A DNA stretch of 64,000 nt from Acetivibrio mesophilus (GTDB lineage Bacteria > Bacillota > Clostridia > Acetivibrionales > Acetivibrionaceae): contig NZ_RLII01000003.1 of the NCBI RefSeq assembly GCF_004102745.1, forward strand, positions 62,001 to 126,000. The letters run 5' to 3'. Every line of letters begins with the position of its first letter. Position 1 is the stretch's first letter. Shown piece after piece: positions 10,860 to 19,658 of this stretch. Made by a program: the position numbers and the translations under genes. The notes under the pieces were generated by a model. The model was given only the letters and a program-made list of their open reading frames with translations. It ran no database searches and was not told the DNA's origin.

Positions 10860-12161
10860 CTAGACAATAGTAACCTTTTCAGTCGAACTGTTGCTGTAGA
10901 TGCTGTTTCCATTTCTATCGGTTATTTTTGCTCTTCTGACCTTGTCAAACATCTTAATATTTATTTTTTTATCTGTGTTGTTGATAATCTGAAGATTCAC
11001 ACCCAAATCCTTATTCTCAATAGGATCCAAATTGTAATTAAGTACAACATGCATCTCCACAGTATCCTTCGGCACACGTCCGGTAATATCGAAGGTATTG
11101 CCAGCATTACCTATTACATTTATATCGACAGTATCACCATTAAAGGTCATTGTAACCTTTGGAGTAATCTTTGTTTTAAAATTTATCATTTTGTCAGTTT
11201 CATTATCATAAGCACAAAAATTTTGTCCCCCAGTGAGAAAGCTCTGCATATATATGCCTATATCCCCTCCAAAGGGTTGAGCCCCGCCGCTCACCACTGT
11301 ATCTGTACTGCTTCCTGTAGAACCACCTCTTGACGAATTTTCACCTCCATCTGCACTTACATTTTCTTTTCCTGCCCCGGAATTAAGTGCTATTCCGGTA
11401 TTTTCAAAAAAAACATTGTCTCCTTCATAATACCTATTGAAATTCTGACGACTAAAGTCATAAATCTTATCCATATTTCCGCGATTCAGTGAATACATAT
11501 TAACAGTCAAACCTAGTTGCAACACTTCATTATCATCAAAAGCCATCTTTACAACAGTACTCTGTTCATCGGATTCAGTCTGAGGTTCTGTTGTATTTTG
11601 CGGAGTCTGCTGAGGTTGCTGGTTTGATGTGTTATTTTTTCGTTCAACCAATGGTGACAGTTCAAATCTTGTTATCTTGACTTTTCTGGTACCGCCTTCA
11701 AGATAATCGACAAGGTCCATAATTTCTCTATAAGTCATTGTTGCATCAAAATCAATTTGAACCTGATAATATGTCTGCGCATTCTTGTCCTCCTTAGAGG
11801 TCCCAATTTTTTTCTCCACCGGCCTATTAACGTCTACGTTGTACAATTTATTTTTGAAGAGTTTAGCAAGCTTTTCAACGTATTCAATTCCGTCGGTTAC
11901 ATTGGAATCATTAAGCAAATACGCCTCAAGTCTCTCATTCTGTACGGTTTTCATCTGAAGATTTCTTTTTAATGTTTCTATATTAGCTAAGTCGTTATCC
12001 AATTTTTGCTTCTTCTTTTGTTGAGCCTCAATCTTTACATTAATATCTTCTATCTTGGGACTAAATTTGGGAGTCCAAATAAACTGATAATACACAACTC
12101 CGTATAAAACTACCAACAATACAAGCAGAAGTACTACCTTTCCTTTATCCTTCCCCATCAT
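10860..12161 (-). CDS. PilO-like inner-membrane assembly protein with C-terminal extension
   Basis: A 433-residue protein with one N-terminal membrane helix (residues 8-27), a coiled coil rich in Lys/Gln/Asp (about 35-75) and a ferredoxin-like region (about 85-225), the PilO layout. It is longer than typical PilO (about 200 residues): after a Gly/Ser-rich linker near 280 there is an additional C-terminal beta-rich domain of about 140 residues. The start overlaps the PilN-like gene by 4 bases, which fits the usual PilN-PilO coupling. The function as alignment-complex partner is inferred from position and architecture. Confidence 0.75.
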   Translation of the reverse strand: MMGKDKGKVVLLLVLLVVLYGVVYYQFIWTPKFSPKIEDINVKIEAQQKKKQKLDNDLANIETLKRNLQMKTVQNERLEAYLLNDSNVTDGIEYVEKLAKLFKNKLYNVDVNRPVEKKIGTSKEDKNAQTYYQVQIDFDATMTYREIMDLVDYLEGGTRKVKITRFELSPLVERKNNTSNQQPQQTPQNTTEPQTESDEQSTVVKMAFDDNEVLQLGLTVNMYSLNRGNMDKIYDFSRQNFNRYYEGDNVFFENTGIALNSGAGKENVSADGGENSSRGGSTGSSTDTVVSGGAQPFGGDIGIYMQSFLTGGQNFCAYDNETDKMINFKTKITPKVTMTFNGDTVDINVIGNAGNTFDITGRVPKDTVEMHVVLNYNLDPIENKDLGVNLQIINNTDKKINIKMFDKVRRAKITDRNGNSIYSNSSTEKVTIV

Positions 12162-12709
12162 TTCCCATCCTTTCTGCCTACAAGCAATGTAAAGTTAAAT
12201 ATGTTGCCCTCCTCAACATTAACTTCGCTATCTAAAGCCAAAAAACTCAGCCTCTGGACAGAAGACACGAATTCAGCAACTACTAAATTATCCTCAACCA
12301 CACCGGTTACCTTTATTTTATTATTTTTAAAATCAAGATTCGTTAACTTACAACCTATCGGTGCAGCATTGCTTATTGCAACAATTATATCATTTATTGG
12401 ATAGCTGGCACTATCGATTTGATTTAAAACAGTCTCTTTCTTTCCCAGTACACCGTTAATGGAGTCTAAATCTGAATTAACCTTCTTTACTTCGGTGTAT
12501 TTTTCACTGTTTATCTCTTTTTCAAGTTGAGCAAGTTCACCCTCCAACATTTTTATGTGCAATAACGGCGCTACGAGCGAAGCTCCAACAACGACACCTA
12601 CTAAAATCAAACCTATTATCCACTTTAACGCACCGGAACCTGAACTGGGTCGCTCATACGTTGTCGTGGACATTATGTCTTCAGGCAGTAAATTTATATC
12701 GCCCTTCAT
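12158..12709 (-). CDS. PilN-like type IV pilus assembly protein
   Basis: A 183-residue protein beginning MKGDINLLPEDIM, the INLLP motif by which PilN contacts PilM. A single membrane helix (about residues 30-50) and a coiled coil (about 55-90) are followed by a ferredoxin-like domain. It overlaps the PilO-like gene by 4 bases. No pilM is found in this locus although the PilM-contacting motif is intact, so PilM is probably encoded elsewhere. The family call rests on motif plus context. Confidence 0.82.
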   Translation of the reverse strand: MKGDINLLPEDIMSTTTYERPSSGSGALKWIIGLILVGVVVGASLVAPLLHIKMLEGELAQLEKEINSEKYTEVKKVNSDLDSINGVLGKKETVLNQIDSASYPINDIIVAISNAAPIGCKLTNLDFKNNKIKVTGVVEDNLVVAEFVSSVQRLSFLALDSEVNVEEGNIFNFTLLVGRKDGK

Positions 12710-12740
12710 GATTTATTACCCCCTTATGTTTCTATAATAA

Positions 12741-13301
12741 TTAATGAACTTCAATCGTTTTATATCTAACAGAATACTCTGTAATTATCTCCTCTTGAAC
12801 ATTTCCTGCTTTGTTTAGAATTCTATCGTTTTGTTTTGGCATAATATGTAGAATTAATTGTTTCACATCACCGTCTTCATAATACTCAAAATAACTCTTA
12901 CTAATATCAACATCATCAACAGCTTTAATAAATTCACCCGGTACACCGGCATTAATAGTCCTTAACTGAAGCGAATCATCCTCAAACTTCCACTCTCTTT
13001 TTTTCTCGGTTTCCTCCGGCAGATTCATAGTAAAGCTCACACTACTAAGCTTCTTTTCGCCCTTAGCAGCTACCTCCCCGGTAGTCCACACTTCAACAGT
13101 TTTGGCATCCTGAACATCATGCCTTACCTGTCGTATAACATCCTGAATATCATGCTGCTGGTCAATAAAATTGCACCCCCGTGCAAAATCATTAAGCCCG
13201 CCAATAAATATTGTATAAATGATGGGGGCTGTTATACCCATTATTGCTATTACAACCAACATCTCCACTAACGTTGTACCCTTACAGTTATTTTTAAGCA
13301 T
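12741..13301 (-). CDS. Prepilin-type pseudopilin (PulJ/PilW-like)
   Basis: A 186-residue prepilin with signal CKGTTLVEMLVVIAIMGI: Gly at -1, Glu at +5 and a hydrophobic helix. The body (about 140 residues) has the mixed alpha/beta composition of minor prepilins. The ATG at 13301 follows CAGGGTGAGTG; an in-frame GTG six bases upstream would sit in the binding site. It lies between the major pilin and pilN and is separated from the former by a strong hairpin. Confidence 0.85.
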   Translation of the reverse strand: MLKNNCKGTTLVEMLVVIAIMGITAPIIYTIFIGGLNDFARGCNFIDQQHDIQDVIRQVRHDVQDAKTVEVWTTGEVAAKGEKKLSSVSFTMNLPEETEKKREWKFEDDSLQLRTINAGVPGEFIKAVDDVDISKSYFEYYEDGDVKQLILHIMPKQNDRILNKAGNVQEEIITEYSVRYKTIEVH

Positions 13302-13344
13302 AATCACTCACCCTGTAATAACATTCTATAGGTTATAAATCCTT

Positions 13345-13370
13345 TCCCGGCCGGCTCACGCCGACCGGGA
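13345..13370 (-). other. Strong stem-loop after the major pilin gene
   Basis: A ten-pair G+C-rich stem with one mismatch (TCCCGG.CGGC against GCCG.CCGGGA) and a four-base loop lies 27 bases past the pilin stop codon. There is no T run after it on the minus strand, so it is not a classical terminator. It is well placed to protect the 3' end of a pilin mRNA against exonucleases or to reduce read-through into the minor genes. Confidence 0.8.
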
Positions 13371-13397
13371 TAAGTTAAGATACTATATGTAGCTATA

Positions 13398-13901
13398 TCA
13401 TGTTCCTTCTTCAACTTTAACTTCGAGGCTGCCACCTTCCTCAACAGGTTCTACATCTGCCTTCATAAGGTCTTTAAAATATTTTATATAGTAACCTTTA
13501 TGTTTATCCCATTGTGGTGCATAAGCCTCATAGCTTGGATCCGAACCATCTTTTGGAGTTAAATATGGACCATATTTTTTTGCACCTTCAGCACCTTCAG
13601 TTGCTTTTTCTCCAGTAGAATCCAACCAAATTTCTTCCTGTAAACCTTCGATTACACTTTCAACTTCATCGGAACCATCGTCTCTAATTTCAGACAAATC
13701 AATATCTCCTGTGTCAACCATATATGCAGTTATAGCTTTTGCAATCTGATCTGCAGTTCTTTCATCAGCTCTTCTCTTACTGTTGCCCAATACACCGGCA
13801 AACATGCTAAACGCTACAGCTGCCAAAACACCCATGATTGCGATAACTATAAGCAGCTCAACCAATGAAAAACCTTTTTGATTCTTTAACATTTTTTTCA
13901 T
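13398..13901 (-). CDS. Major type IV pilin (PilA-like)
   Basis: A 167-residue pilin. The leader MKKMLKNQKG is cut after Gly and the mature protein starts FSLVELLIV with Glu at position 5 and a long hydrophobic helix, exactly the type IVa pattern. The C-terminal domain is acidic (several Glu/Asp/Gly-rich turns) and has no Cys, so there is no disulfide D-loop, as is common in Gram-positive pilins. A good ribosome binding site (AGGAGGG) precedes the ATG. It is 1.1 kb from pilC end to pulJ-like start and is bracketed by two hairpins, which suggests separately stabilised, abundant mRNA. Best match to the role of major subunit because of the perfect signal and its position. Confidence 0.9.
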   Translation of the reverse strand: MKKMLKNQKGFSLVELLIVIAIMGVLAAVAFSMFAGVLGNSKRRADERTADQIAKAITAYMVDTGDIDLSEIRDDGSDEVESVIEGLQEEIWLDSTGEKATEGAEGAKKYGPYLTPKDGSDPSYEAYAPQWDKHKGYYIKYFKDLMKADVEPVEEGGSLEVKVEEGT

Positions 13902-13955
13902 ACAAAACCCTCCTATTTTTTGTTTTATTTATATTGTTTGCACTTGCCTATGTAC

Positions 13956-14023
13956 TTTATCTTATTCCTAAAAGAATTTAAATTAGCAGTATCCCCCCCT
14001 AAACTTTTTTGGAATAAGATAAA
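13956..14023 (-). other. Long perfect stem-loop between pilC and the pilin gene
   Basis: A 13-pair perfect stem (TTTATCTTATTCC with GGAATAAGATAAA) encloses a 42-base loop that includes a run of seven G on the minus strand. It starts 15 bases after the pilC stop and ends about 55 bases before the pilin start. There is no T run, so it is not a normal terminator. It may be a 5' stabilising structure on processed pilin mRNA or a regulatory leader. Confidence 0.75.
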
Positions 14024-14037
14024 TGTATAAGCAAAAA

Positions 14038-15252
14038 CTAAAATGACATCTGATTGTAAATACTGAACATCGGTGTCAATACACTCATTACTATAAAACC
14101 AACAACCAAAGCCAATACAATTATAACTGCAGGCTCAATAAAACTCGTCAGCATTGCAAGGGAAGCCTCTACTTCCTCATCATAAAAATCTGCGGATTTA
14201 TCAAGGGCAAAATCAAGGTTACCTGACTCTTCCCCGATTCGGATCATCGAAATGACCATCGGCGGAAAGTAGTTTAAGGCTGCAAGCGGCGTTGTAAGCC
14301 CCTTACCTCTTTTTATTTCCTCAATTACACCATCGATTTTTTCCTTTATTACCTGATTTCCTAAGACCTTCTGAACTACTTCCATAGATTGAATCAACAA
14401 TACACCGCTAGACATTAATGTTCCCAGTGTCCTTGTAAGCCTTGCTGTCACAATATTCTTTGTAACGCCTCTTATTACAGGCAGTTTAATCGCCATTGTA
14501 CCAAAGAATATCTTTCCTTCGTAGGTTCTCGAAAAGTATATTATTGCTGCAGAAATCACACCCAAGGCTCCCAATATGATATACCAAAAAGATTTGAAAA
14601 AGTCACTTACTGCAATCAATATCTTTGTATAAATCGGCATCTCAACATTGAAATCACCAAGGACATCAACAAATGTAGGTACAACAGCAACCATCAATAT
14701 CATTATAACAGCTACAGCTACCACTGATACCAAAATCGGATATGTAAGGGCTCCTCTTATTTTCTGGTTCAATTTATTTTCCTTTTCAAACTGAACTGCC
14801 ATTCTTTTAAAAACCAAATCAAGCTGACCGCTTATTTCTCCGGCCTCAACCATATTTATCAGCATTTCCGGGAAAATTTTCGAGTGTTGCCTCATGGCAT
14901 TAGAGAGTGCTATACCTTTTTGAATATTATCATAAACATCATCAAGACATTCTCTTAAGGTGCTGTTTGTGGTCTGCTCCCTTAATACGTCCAAGGAAGT
15001 GGCTATAGGCACACCGGCTTCCAATACTATAGCAAATTGCCTACAGAATATAGCCATATCCTTCGCCTTTACTTTCGGCTTAAACAGACTAATCTGGCTT
15101 ATATCGTTTATTACATTCTTCTCAACGATTTCCACCGGGGTATATCCCTTGTCCAGAAGCAGTCGCCTAAGTTCCTCTTCACTGTCGATTTTGGTTTCCC
15201 CGGTAAACAATTTGCCGGCCTGATTTTTAACCTTGTAGCTGTAAAGTGGCAT
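14038..15252 (-). CDS. pilC: Type IV pilus platform protein PilC
   Basis: Polytopic inner-membrane platform that couples the PilB/PilT motors to pilin insertion. The 404-residue protein has the two repeated T2SSF domains (about 70-195 and 270-395), with membrane helices near 170-195, 220-240 and 375-395. Motifs such as FCRQFAIVLEAGVPI and GEESGNLD are family hallmarks. The N-terminus MPLYSYKVKNQAGK is typical and the ATG follows TTTAGGGA. It follows pilT at 406 bases, a larger gap than elsewhere in the locus. Confidence 0.95.
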   Translation of the reverse strand: MPLYSYKVKNQAGKLFTGETKIDSEEELRRLLLDKGYTPVEIVEKNVINDISQISLFKPKVKAKDMAIFCRQFAIVLEAGVPIATSLDVLREQTTNSTLRECLDDVYDNIQKGIALSNAMRQHSKIFPEMLINMVEAGEISGQLDLVFKRMAVQFEKENKLNQKIRGALTYPILVSVVAVAVIMILMVAVVPTFVDVLGDFNVEMPIYTKILIAVSDFFKSFWYIILGALGVISAAIIYFSRTYEGKIFFGTMAIKLPVIRGVTKNIVTARLTRTLGTLMSSGVLLIQSMEVVQKVLGNQVIKEKIDGVIEEIKRGKGLTTPLAALNYFPPMVISMIRIGEESGNLDFALDKSADFYDEEVEASLAMLTSFIEPAVIIVLALVVGFIVMSVLTPMFSIYNQMSF

Positions 15253-15658
15253 TCCCTAAACCCCCAACAAAATATTGTCTGCAAAACAATATATTTATTA
15301 TGATTTTATATCATATTTGATTACATTATAAACTGTATGAAACCCTATAGTTTATTGACCTTATGTGATGATTATGCTTTGACGTGGGATAGGAAGATAT
15401 ATTGATGATCAATTTAAAAACGAATTTTATAATTCTATATATGTATAAATAGATGGTTCTTTTAAATTGATACAAAGAACTTTTTTCGAAACTAAAAGTC
15501 AGATATGCCATCAATCTACCCAACCTCCCATATTAATACATACCAATAAATAAAAATAAATAAAACAGTAAAATAATCTTTAATAATTTATATCTAATTC
15601 TTAATTTTTTACTTATTAATATTGTAATACATTTTTGAAGAAAATGCTAGTGTTTTTT
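15253..15658. other. Noncoding gap between pilT and pilC
   Basis: This 406-base, very A+T-rich gap holds no convincing gene. On the plus strand a hairpin near 15455-15486 (GGTTCTTT with AAAGAACT) ends in six T residues and looks like a terminator, though no plus-strand gene precedes it. A second inverted repeat (ATAAACT/AGTTTAT) lies near 15328-15355. A short antisense or independent RNA is possible but unproven. Confidence 0.4.
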
Positions 15659-16714
15659 TTAATTTGAGATTAATTTTCTCAAATTATCCATATCAATGGA
15701 ATACTGGCACGCACTTTCGTAGTCTATTTCCCCAGATTTATAAAGTTCGGCAAGGCAACTGTCCATGGTATACATTCCGAACTGCGAGCCCGTCTGAATA
15801 CAGGTATTTATCTGAGGCGTACGACTCTCACGAATAAGATTTGCAATAGCAGGTGTCCACACCATGGTCTCAGTAGCCAGTACACGTCCTTTGTTATCGG
15901 CTCTTCTTATAAGCTGTTGGGATATAATTCCCATAAGCACAGTAGAAAGCTGAGTCCTTACCTGTCCTTGCTGATGTGGCGGGAAGACGTCAATAATTCT
16001 ATCGATGGTTTTTGCAGAACCAACGGTATGCAGAGTAGACAGCACCAAGTGACCTGTCTCCGCAGCCGTAAGTGCCGTTGAAATAGTCTCCTGATCACGC
16101 ATCTCTCCTATGAGTATAACGTCAGGGTCTTCTCTTAATACAGACCTCAACGCATTGGCATAAGATTTTGTATCGGCACCTATTTCTCTTTGGTTTATAA
16201 CACTTTTGTTATGTCTATGTAAGAACTCTATGGGGTCTTCAATAGTAATTATATGGCATTTTCTTTTACTGTTTATGTAATTAATCATGGCAGCCAATGT
16301 AGTGGACTTTCCATGACCTGTAGGCCCTGTTATCAGAATAAGGCCTCTCTGCTTCAATGAAAGGTCATATACAAGACCCGGAAGTCCGAGTCCTTCAATC
16401 ACCGGAACTTCTGTAGGTATTGTTCTGAATGCGATTGCACAAGTACCTCTTTGTTTGAAGACGTTAACCCTGAATCGTGCTACTCCAGGAACCGAGTAAG
16501 AGGCATCGACTTCACCGATGTCAAGAAAACGCTCATACAATCTAGTGTTTAAACATTGCTTGGCAAGCTGTACACAGTCGTGCGGAGTCAATATCGGCTC
16601 ATTTAGATTTATTAGATCACCGTGAACCCTTATAATCGGGGGTACTCCCGCACAAATATGCAGGTCAGATGCACCATTTTCAACCGTTTTTGTAAGCAAA
16701 TCATTTATATCCAT
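15659..16714 (-). CDS. pilT: Type IV pilus retraction ATPase PilT
   Basis: Hexameric cytoplasmic ATPase that powers pilus retraction. The 351-residue length is normal for PilT. An N-terminal PAS-like domain (LTKTVENGASDLHI, about 1-95) is followed by the motor with Walker A GPTGHGKSTT at about 130-139, Asp box and Walker B (DVILIGEMRD, about 200), a His box (LHTVGS) and a C-terminal PAIANLIRE, equivalent to the AIRNLIRE retraction motif of PilT. The ATG follows GAGGGGATG. It lies 15 bases after pilB. Confidence 0.95.
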   Translation of the reverse strand: MDINDLLTKTVENGASDLHICAGVPPIIRVHGDLINLNEPILTPHDCVQLAKQCLNTRLYERFLDIGEVDASYSVPGVARFRVNVFKQRGTCAIAFRTIPTEVPVIEGLGLPGLVYDLSLKQRGLILITGPTGHGKSTTLAAMINYINSKRKCHIITIEDPIEFLHRHNKSVINQREIGADTKSYANALRSVLREDPDVILIGEMRDQETISTALTAAETGHLVLSTLHTVGSAKTIDRIIDVFPPHQQGQVRTQLSTVLMGIISQQLIRRADNKGRVLATETMVWTPAIANLIRESRTPQINTCIQTGSQFGMYTMDSCLAELYKSGEIDYESACQYSIDMDNLRKLISN

Positions 16715-16729
16715 GTTACATCCCCTCTT

Positions 16730-19093
16730 CTAATCTTTGAAGTATGCAATACGAAGCATTTCGTCTATTGTTGTAACACCGTTTTTGACCAGCCTCGTAC
16801 AGTTCATTCTCAATGTCTTCATGCCCGTCTTAATAGCAGCTTCTTTTATTATATCGGAACTTACGTTCTTAGATATCAGTTCCTTTATTTCCCTATCGAC
16901 TGTCAATATTTCATAAACTGCTATTCTTCCTTTATATCCGGTATTGTTGCATTGGTCGCAACCCTTTGCATGATATATGGTAATCTCTTCATCTTCTTTC
17001 AAATCAAGAATATCTCTCTCATTCATATCCGGCTGCACAGCTTCTTTACAATGAGGGCAGAGTCTTCTTACAAGTCTCTGTGCTATCAAGCCTACCAGAG
17101 ATGATGACAACAGGAATGGTTCTATTCCCATATCAATCATTCTTGTTACCGAACTTGCTGCGTCATTGGTGTGCAATGTACTGAAAACAAGGTGTCCTGT
17201 GATAGCTGATCTGATCGCTATTTCGGCTGTTTCTCCGTCACGTATTTCTCCTACCATTATTATATCCGGGTCTTGTCTTAAGAAGGATCTCAATGCTGCT
17301 GCAAAAGTCAAACCTGCCTTTACATTAACCTGTACCTGATTTATACCTTTTATAGTACTTTCAACAGGATCCTCAACTGTAAGTATATTAACATTCGGCT
17401 TGCACAATTCTTTGAGCGCGGTATAAAGAGTTGTCGACTTACCGCTTCCGGTAGGTCCTGTAACCAGTACAATTCCGTGAGGACTTGATATTATCTGGTC
17501 AAACTTTTCCATATCGTCCTCAAAGAATCCGAGATCCAGTTTTGAAACATTAAAGCCTTCCTTGTCAGCTATTCTTATAACAATCTTTTCTCCAAACATC
17601 GTAGGCAAAACAGATACACGCATGTCATAGTCTCTATCATCGATTTTCATTCCAATTCTTCCGTCCTGCGGTACCCTCTTCTCTGCAATGTTTAGGCCAC
17701 TGATAATTTTTATTCTGGCAACAATTGATGGAACAATCTTTTTATCATACTTCATTATCTCCACCAATTGTCCGTCAATTCTGTATCTGATCAGGACGCA
17801 GTCTTCCTGCGGCTCTATGTGAATATCACTCGCTCTTGTTGCTACAGCTTTCTGGAAAATAATATTAACCATCTTGACAATAGGGGCATTCTCGAGATCT
17901 CTAACATCAATAGTATCATTTTCCTCTTGCGTTTCGGTTATTTCAACCGCAATTTTTTCCTTTACCTTTTGGAACTCTTCATCAAGGTCTGCAACCTTCT
18001 GTTCTATATCTTTTGGATCACGTTTCTTAGCATCTTTTCCATAGTATTTTTCTAATTGCAATAAAATCTGTTCCTCGTCAGCAAGGCAAGGTATAATTTC
18101 AAGGCCGGTTGTAAGTCTCAAATCGTCTATTGAGAAAATATTCATCGGGTCGCTCATGGCAACCTTTAAATTACCGTCTACACTTTCAATAGGGATAACC
18201 TTATGGGCTCTCGCCAAATTGACTGATACCAATCGAATGACATCTTCATCGATTTCGATTCCTTCAATATCAACAAACTCAACCCCCATTTGCTTTTGAA
18301 GGAATTCATAAAGGGATTTTCTGTCGATATAACCTTCGCCTACCAATATCTTACCGATAAGCTCTCCAGTTTTGGACTGTATGCTAAGTGCATTATCCAA
18401 CTGCTCTTGTGTAATAACTCCGGAGCGTACAAGAATGTTTCCTATTTTATCTTTAAAAATACCGCTTTCGTTATATCCTTCCTTTTCAAAACTCTTGCTT
18501 GGCGTTTCTAATTGCGGTTCTATCGCTTCTACATTGCTTTTTATATTATCATATAGATCTCTTTCAAGAAGTTCTTGCTCCCTTGCAAAAAGATCGTTTT
18601 CCTCAAATTCATCATTTTTTACCACTTTTAACTTCGGTTGCTGCGGTTTTTTCTCTTCTCCGAAATATTCGACAATAAGTCTTTCGATTTCTTTGACATC
18701 CGCAAGAACAGGCTTTATTTCAAGGGCAGTCGCAAGACGTATATCATCTATACAGAAAATATCTGTAGGATCACACATTGCAACTGTCAAGACGCCGTTA
18801 TCTTTTTCTATAGGTATAACCTTATACCTATTTGCTATATTTCGTGTAATTAATAATGGAACACTCGAATCGCTAATTTTATAAGTTGACAGATCAACAA
18901 AGGATATGCCCATCTTTACTGCATTGGCATGCATTATATCCTTCTGGGATACAAGGCCAAGTTCTAATAATACGTCCTCAATACTCCTATTACCCTCTCT
19001 TTGAATATCCCAGGCCTTTTTAAGATCGACTATTTTCAAAACTCCCATTTCCAATAGTATTTCATCAATACCTCTTGTATCTACTCCTAGCAT
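16730..19093 (-). CDS. pilB: Type IV pilus extension ATPase PilB with duplicated N-terminal domain
   Basis: Cytoplasmic motor for pilus assembly, 787 residues. Two copies of the T2SSE_N/MshEN-like domain occur at about 1-155 and 215-370; each has an LGELL-type helical part followed by a VIPI..DGxLxVAMxDP strand region. MshEN domains are known c-di-GMP receptors. The motor has Walker A GPTGSGKST at about 545, Walker B DIIMVGEIRDGETAE, and a tetracysteine zinc site (CPHCKE and CDQCNNTG) near the C-terminus as in GspE/PilB. The ATG at 19093 follows GGGGGTACGAG, better than the in-frame ATG 15 bases upstream. It is the first gene of the locus. The doubled sensor domain is longer than usual (about 560-570 residues for PilB). 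Confidence 0.93.
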   Translation of the reverse strand: MLGVDTRGIDEILLEMGVLKIVDLKKAWDIQREGNRSIEDVLLELGLVSQKDIMHANAVKMGISFVDLSTYKISDSSVPLLITRNIANRYKVIPIEKDNGVLTVAMCDPTDIFCIDDIRLATALEIKPVLADVKEIERLIVEYFGEEKKPQQPKLKVVKNDEFEENDLFAREQELLERDLYDNIKSNVEAIEPQLETPSKSFEKEGYNESGIFKDKIGNILVRSGVITQEQLDNALSIQSKTGELIGKILVGEGYIDRKSLYEFLQKQMGVEFVDIEGIEIDEDVIRLVSVNLARAHKVIPIESVDGNLKVAMSDPMNIFSIDDLRLTTGLEIIPCLADEEQILLQLEKYYGKDAKKRDPKDIEQKVADLDEEFQKVKEKIAVEITETQEENDTIDVRDLENAPIVKMVNIIFQKAVATRASDIHIEPQEDCVLIRYRIDGQLVEIMKYDKKIVPSIVARIKIISGLNIAEKRVPQDGRIGMKIDDRDYDMRVSVLPTMFGEKIVIRIADKEGFNVSKLDLGFFEDDMEKFDQIISSPHGIVLVTGPTGSGKSTTLYTALKELCKPNVNILTVEDPVESTIKGINQVQVNVKAGLTFAAALRSFLRQDPDIIMVGEIRDGETAEIAIRSAITGHLVFSTLHTNDAASSVTRMIDMGIEPFLLSSSLVGLIAQRLVRRLCPHCKEAVQPDMNERDILDLKEDEEITIYHAKGCDQCNNTGYKGRIAVYEILTVDREIKELISKNVSSDIIKEAAIKTGMKTLRMNCTRLVKNGVTTIDEMLRIAYFKD

Positions 19094-19108
19094 CTCGTAC
19101 CCCCACAT

Positions 19109-19658
19109 CTCATATGTAATTATTTACAACATAAATTTTTTTCTGAAATCCCTAAAAAGTGTATTCAATTTGTATAAATAAAGACTTAATTATAGTTTAT
19201 ACTAAATTCTATTCGTTGTGAAGCATAATTTATGAATATATTAGCTATTTTACAATAAAAAATGTTTTGTTACGGTGTATTTGGAATTAAAATTTGTACA
19301 AGACTTATTTTAACACCTTTCTTACTACTTCTCAAGTAGATTTTTGAGTGGTTAATTTATGTGAAATTTTCTATGTGGCAAAATCAGTTCACTAATTGTT
19401 TACTATCTTCTTTGTGAATGAGCAACGGGCGTTTTTTCAAGTACCAAGAGATTTCTAAAGAATCCCGTTCAGTTTTGGAAATATTAATATTTTCCTCAAA
19501 AATAGTATCGATTTTTTATTCATAAGCATTAGATACAATTATTGGTAGTATTGCAACAAATCCCGCCCGCGCCACAAAATTTTAAACATCCTCGAACTCT
19601 ACATTATCGGTGTAAATTACTGTCCTAAAAACGCAATTTAATATGTATCCAGCAAATA
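19109..19658. other. Noncoding region between the dockerin gene and pilB
   Basis: About 550 bases without a credible gene on either strand. It must hold the pilB promoter on the minus strand; a TATAAT hexamer is visible near 19190 but I see no well-spaced -35 box. No riboswitch-like conserved core was recognised. Confidence 0.5.

Noticed and set aside
13345-13370. Transcription terminator after the pilin gene
   Set aside because: The stem is strong but there is no T run on the coding strand; listed as a stem-loop instead.
15326-15523. 65-codon minus-strand frame between pilT and pilC
   Set aside because: A+T-driven composition, no ribosome binding site, and it overlaps a plus-strand hairpin.
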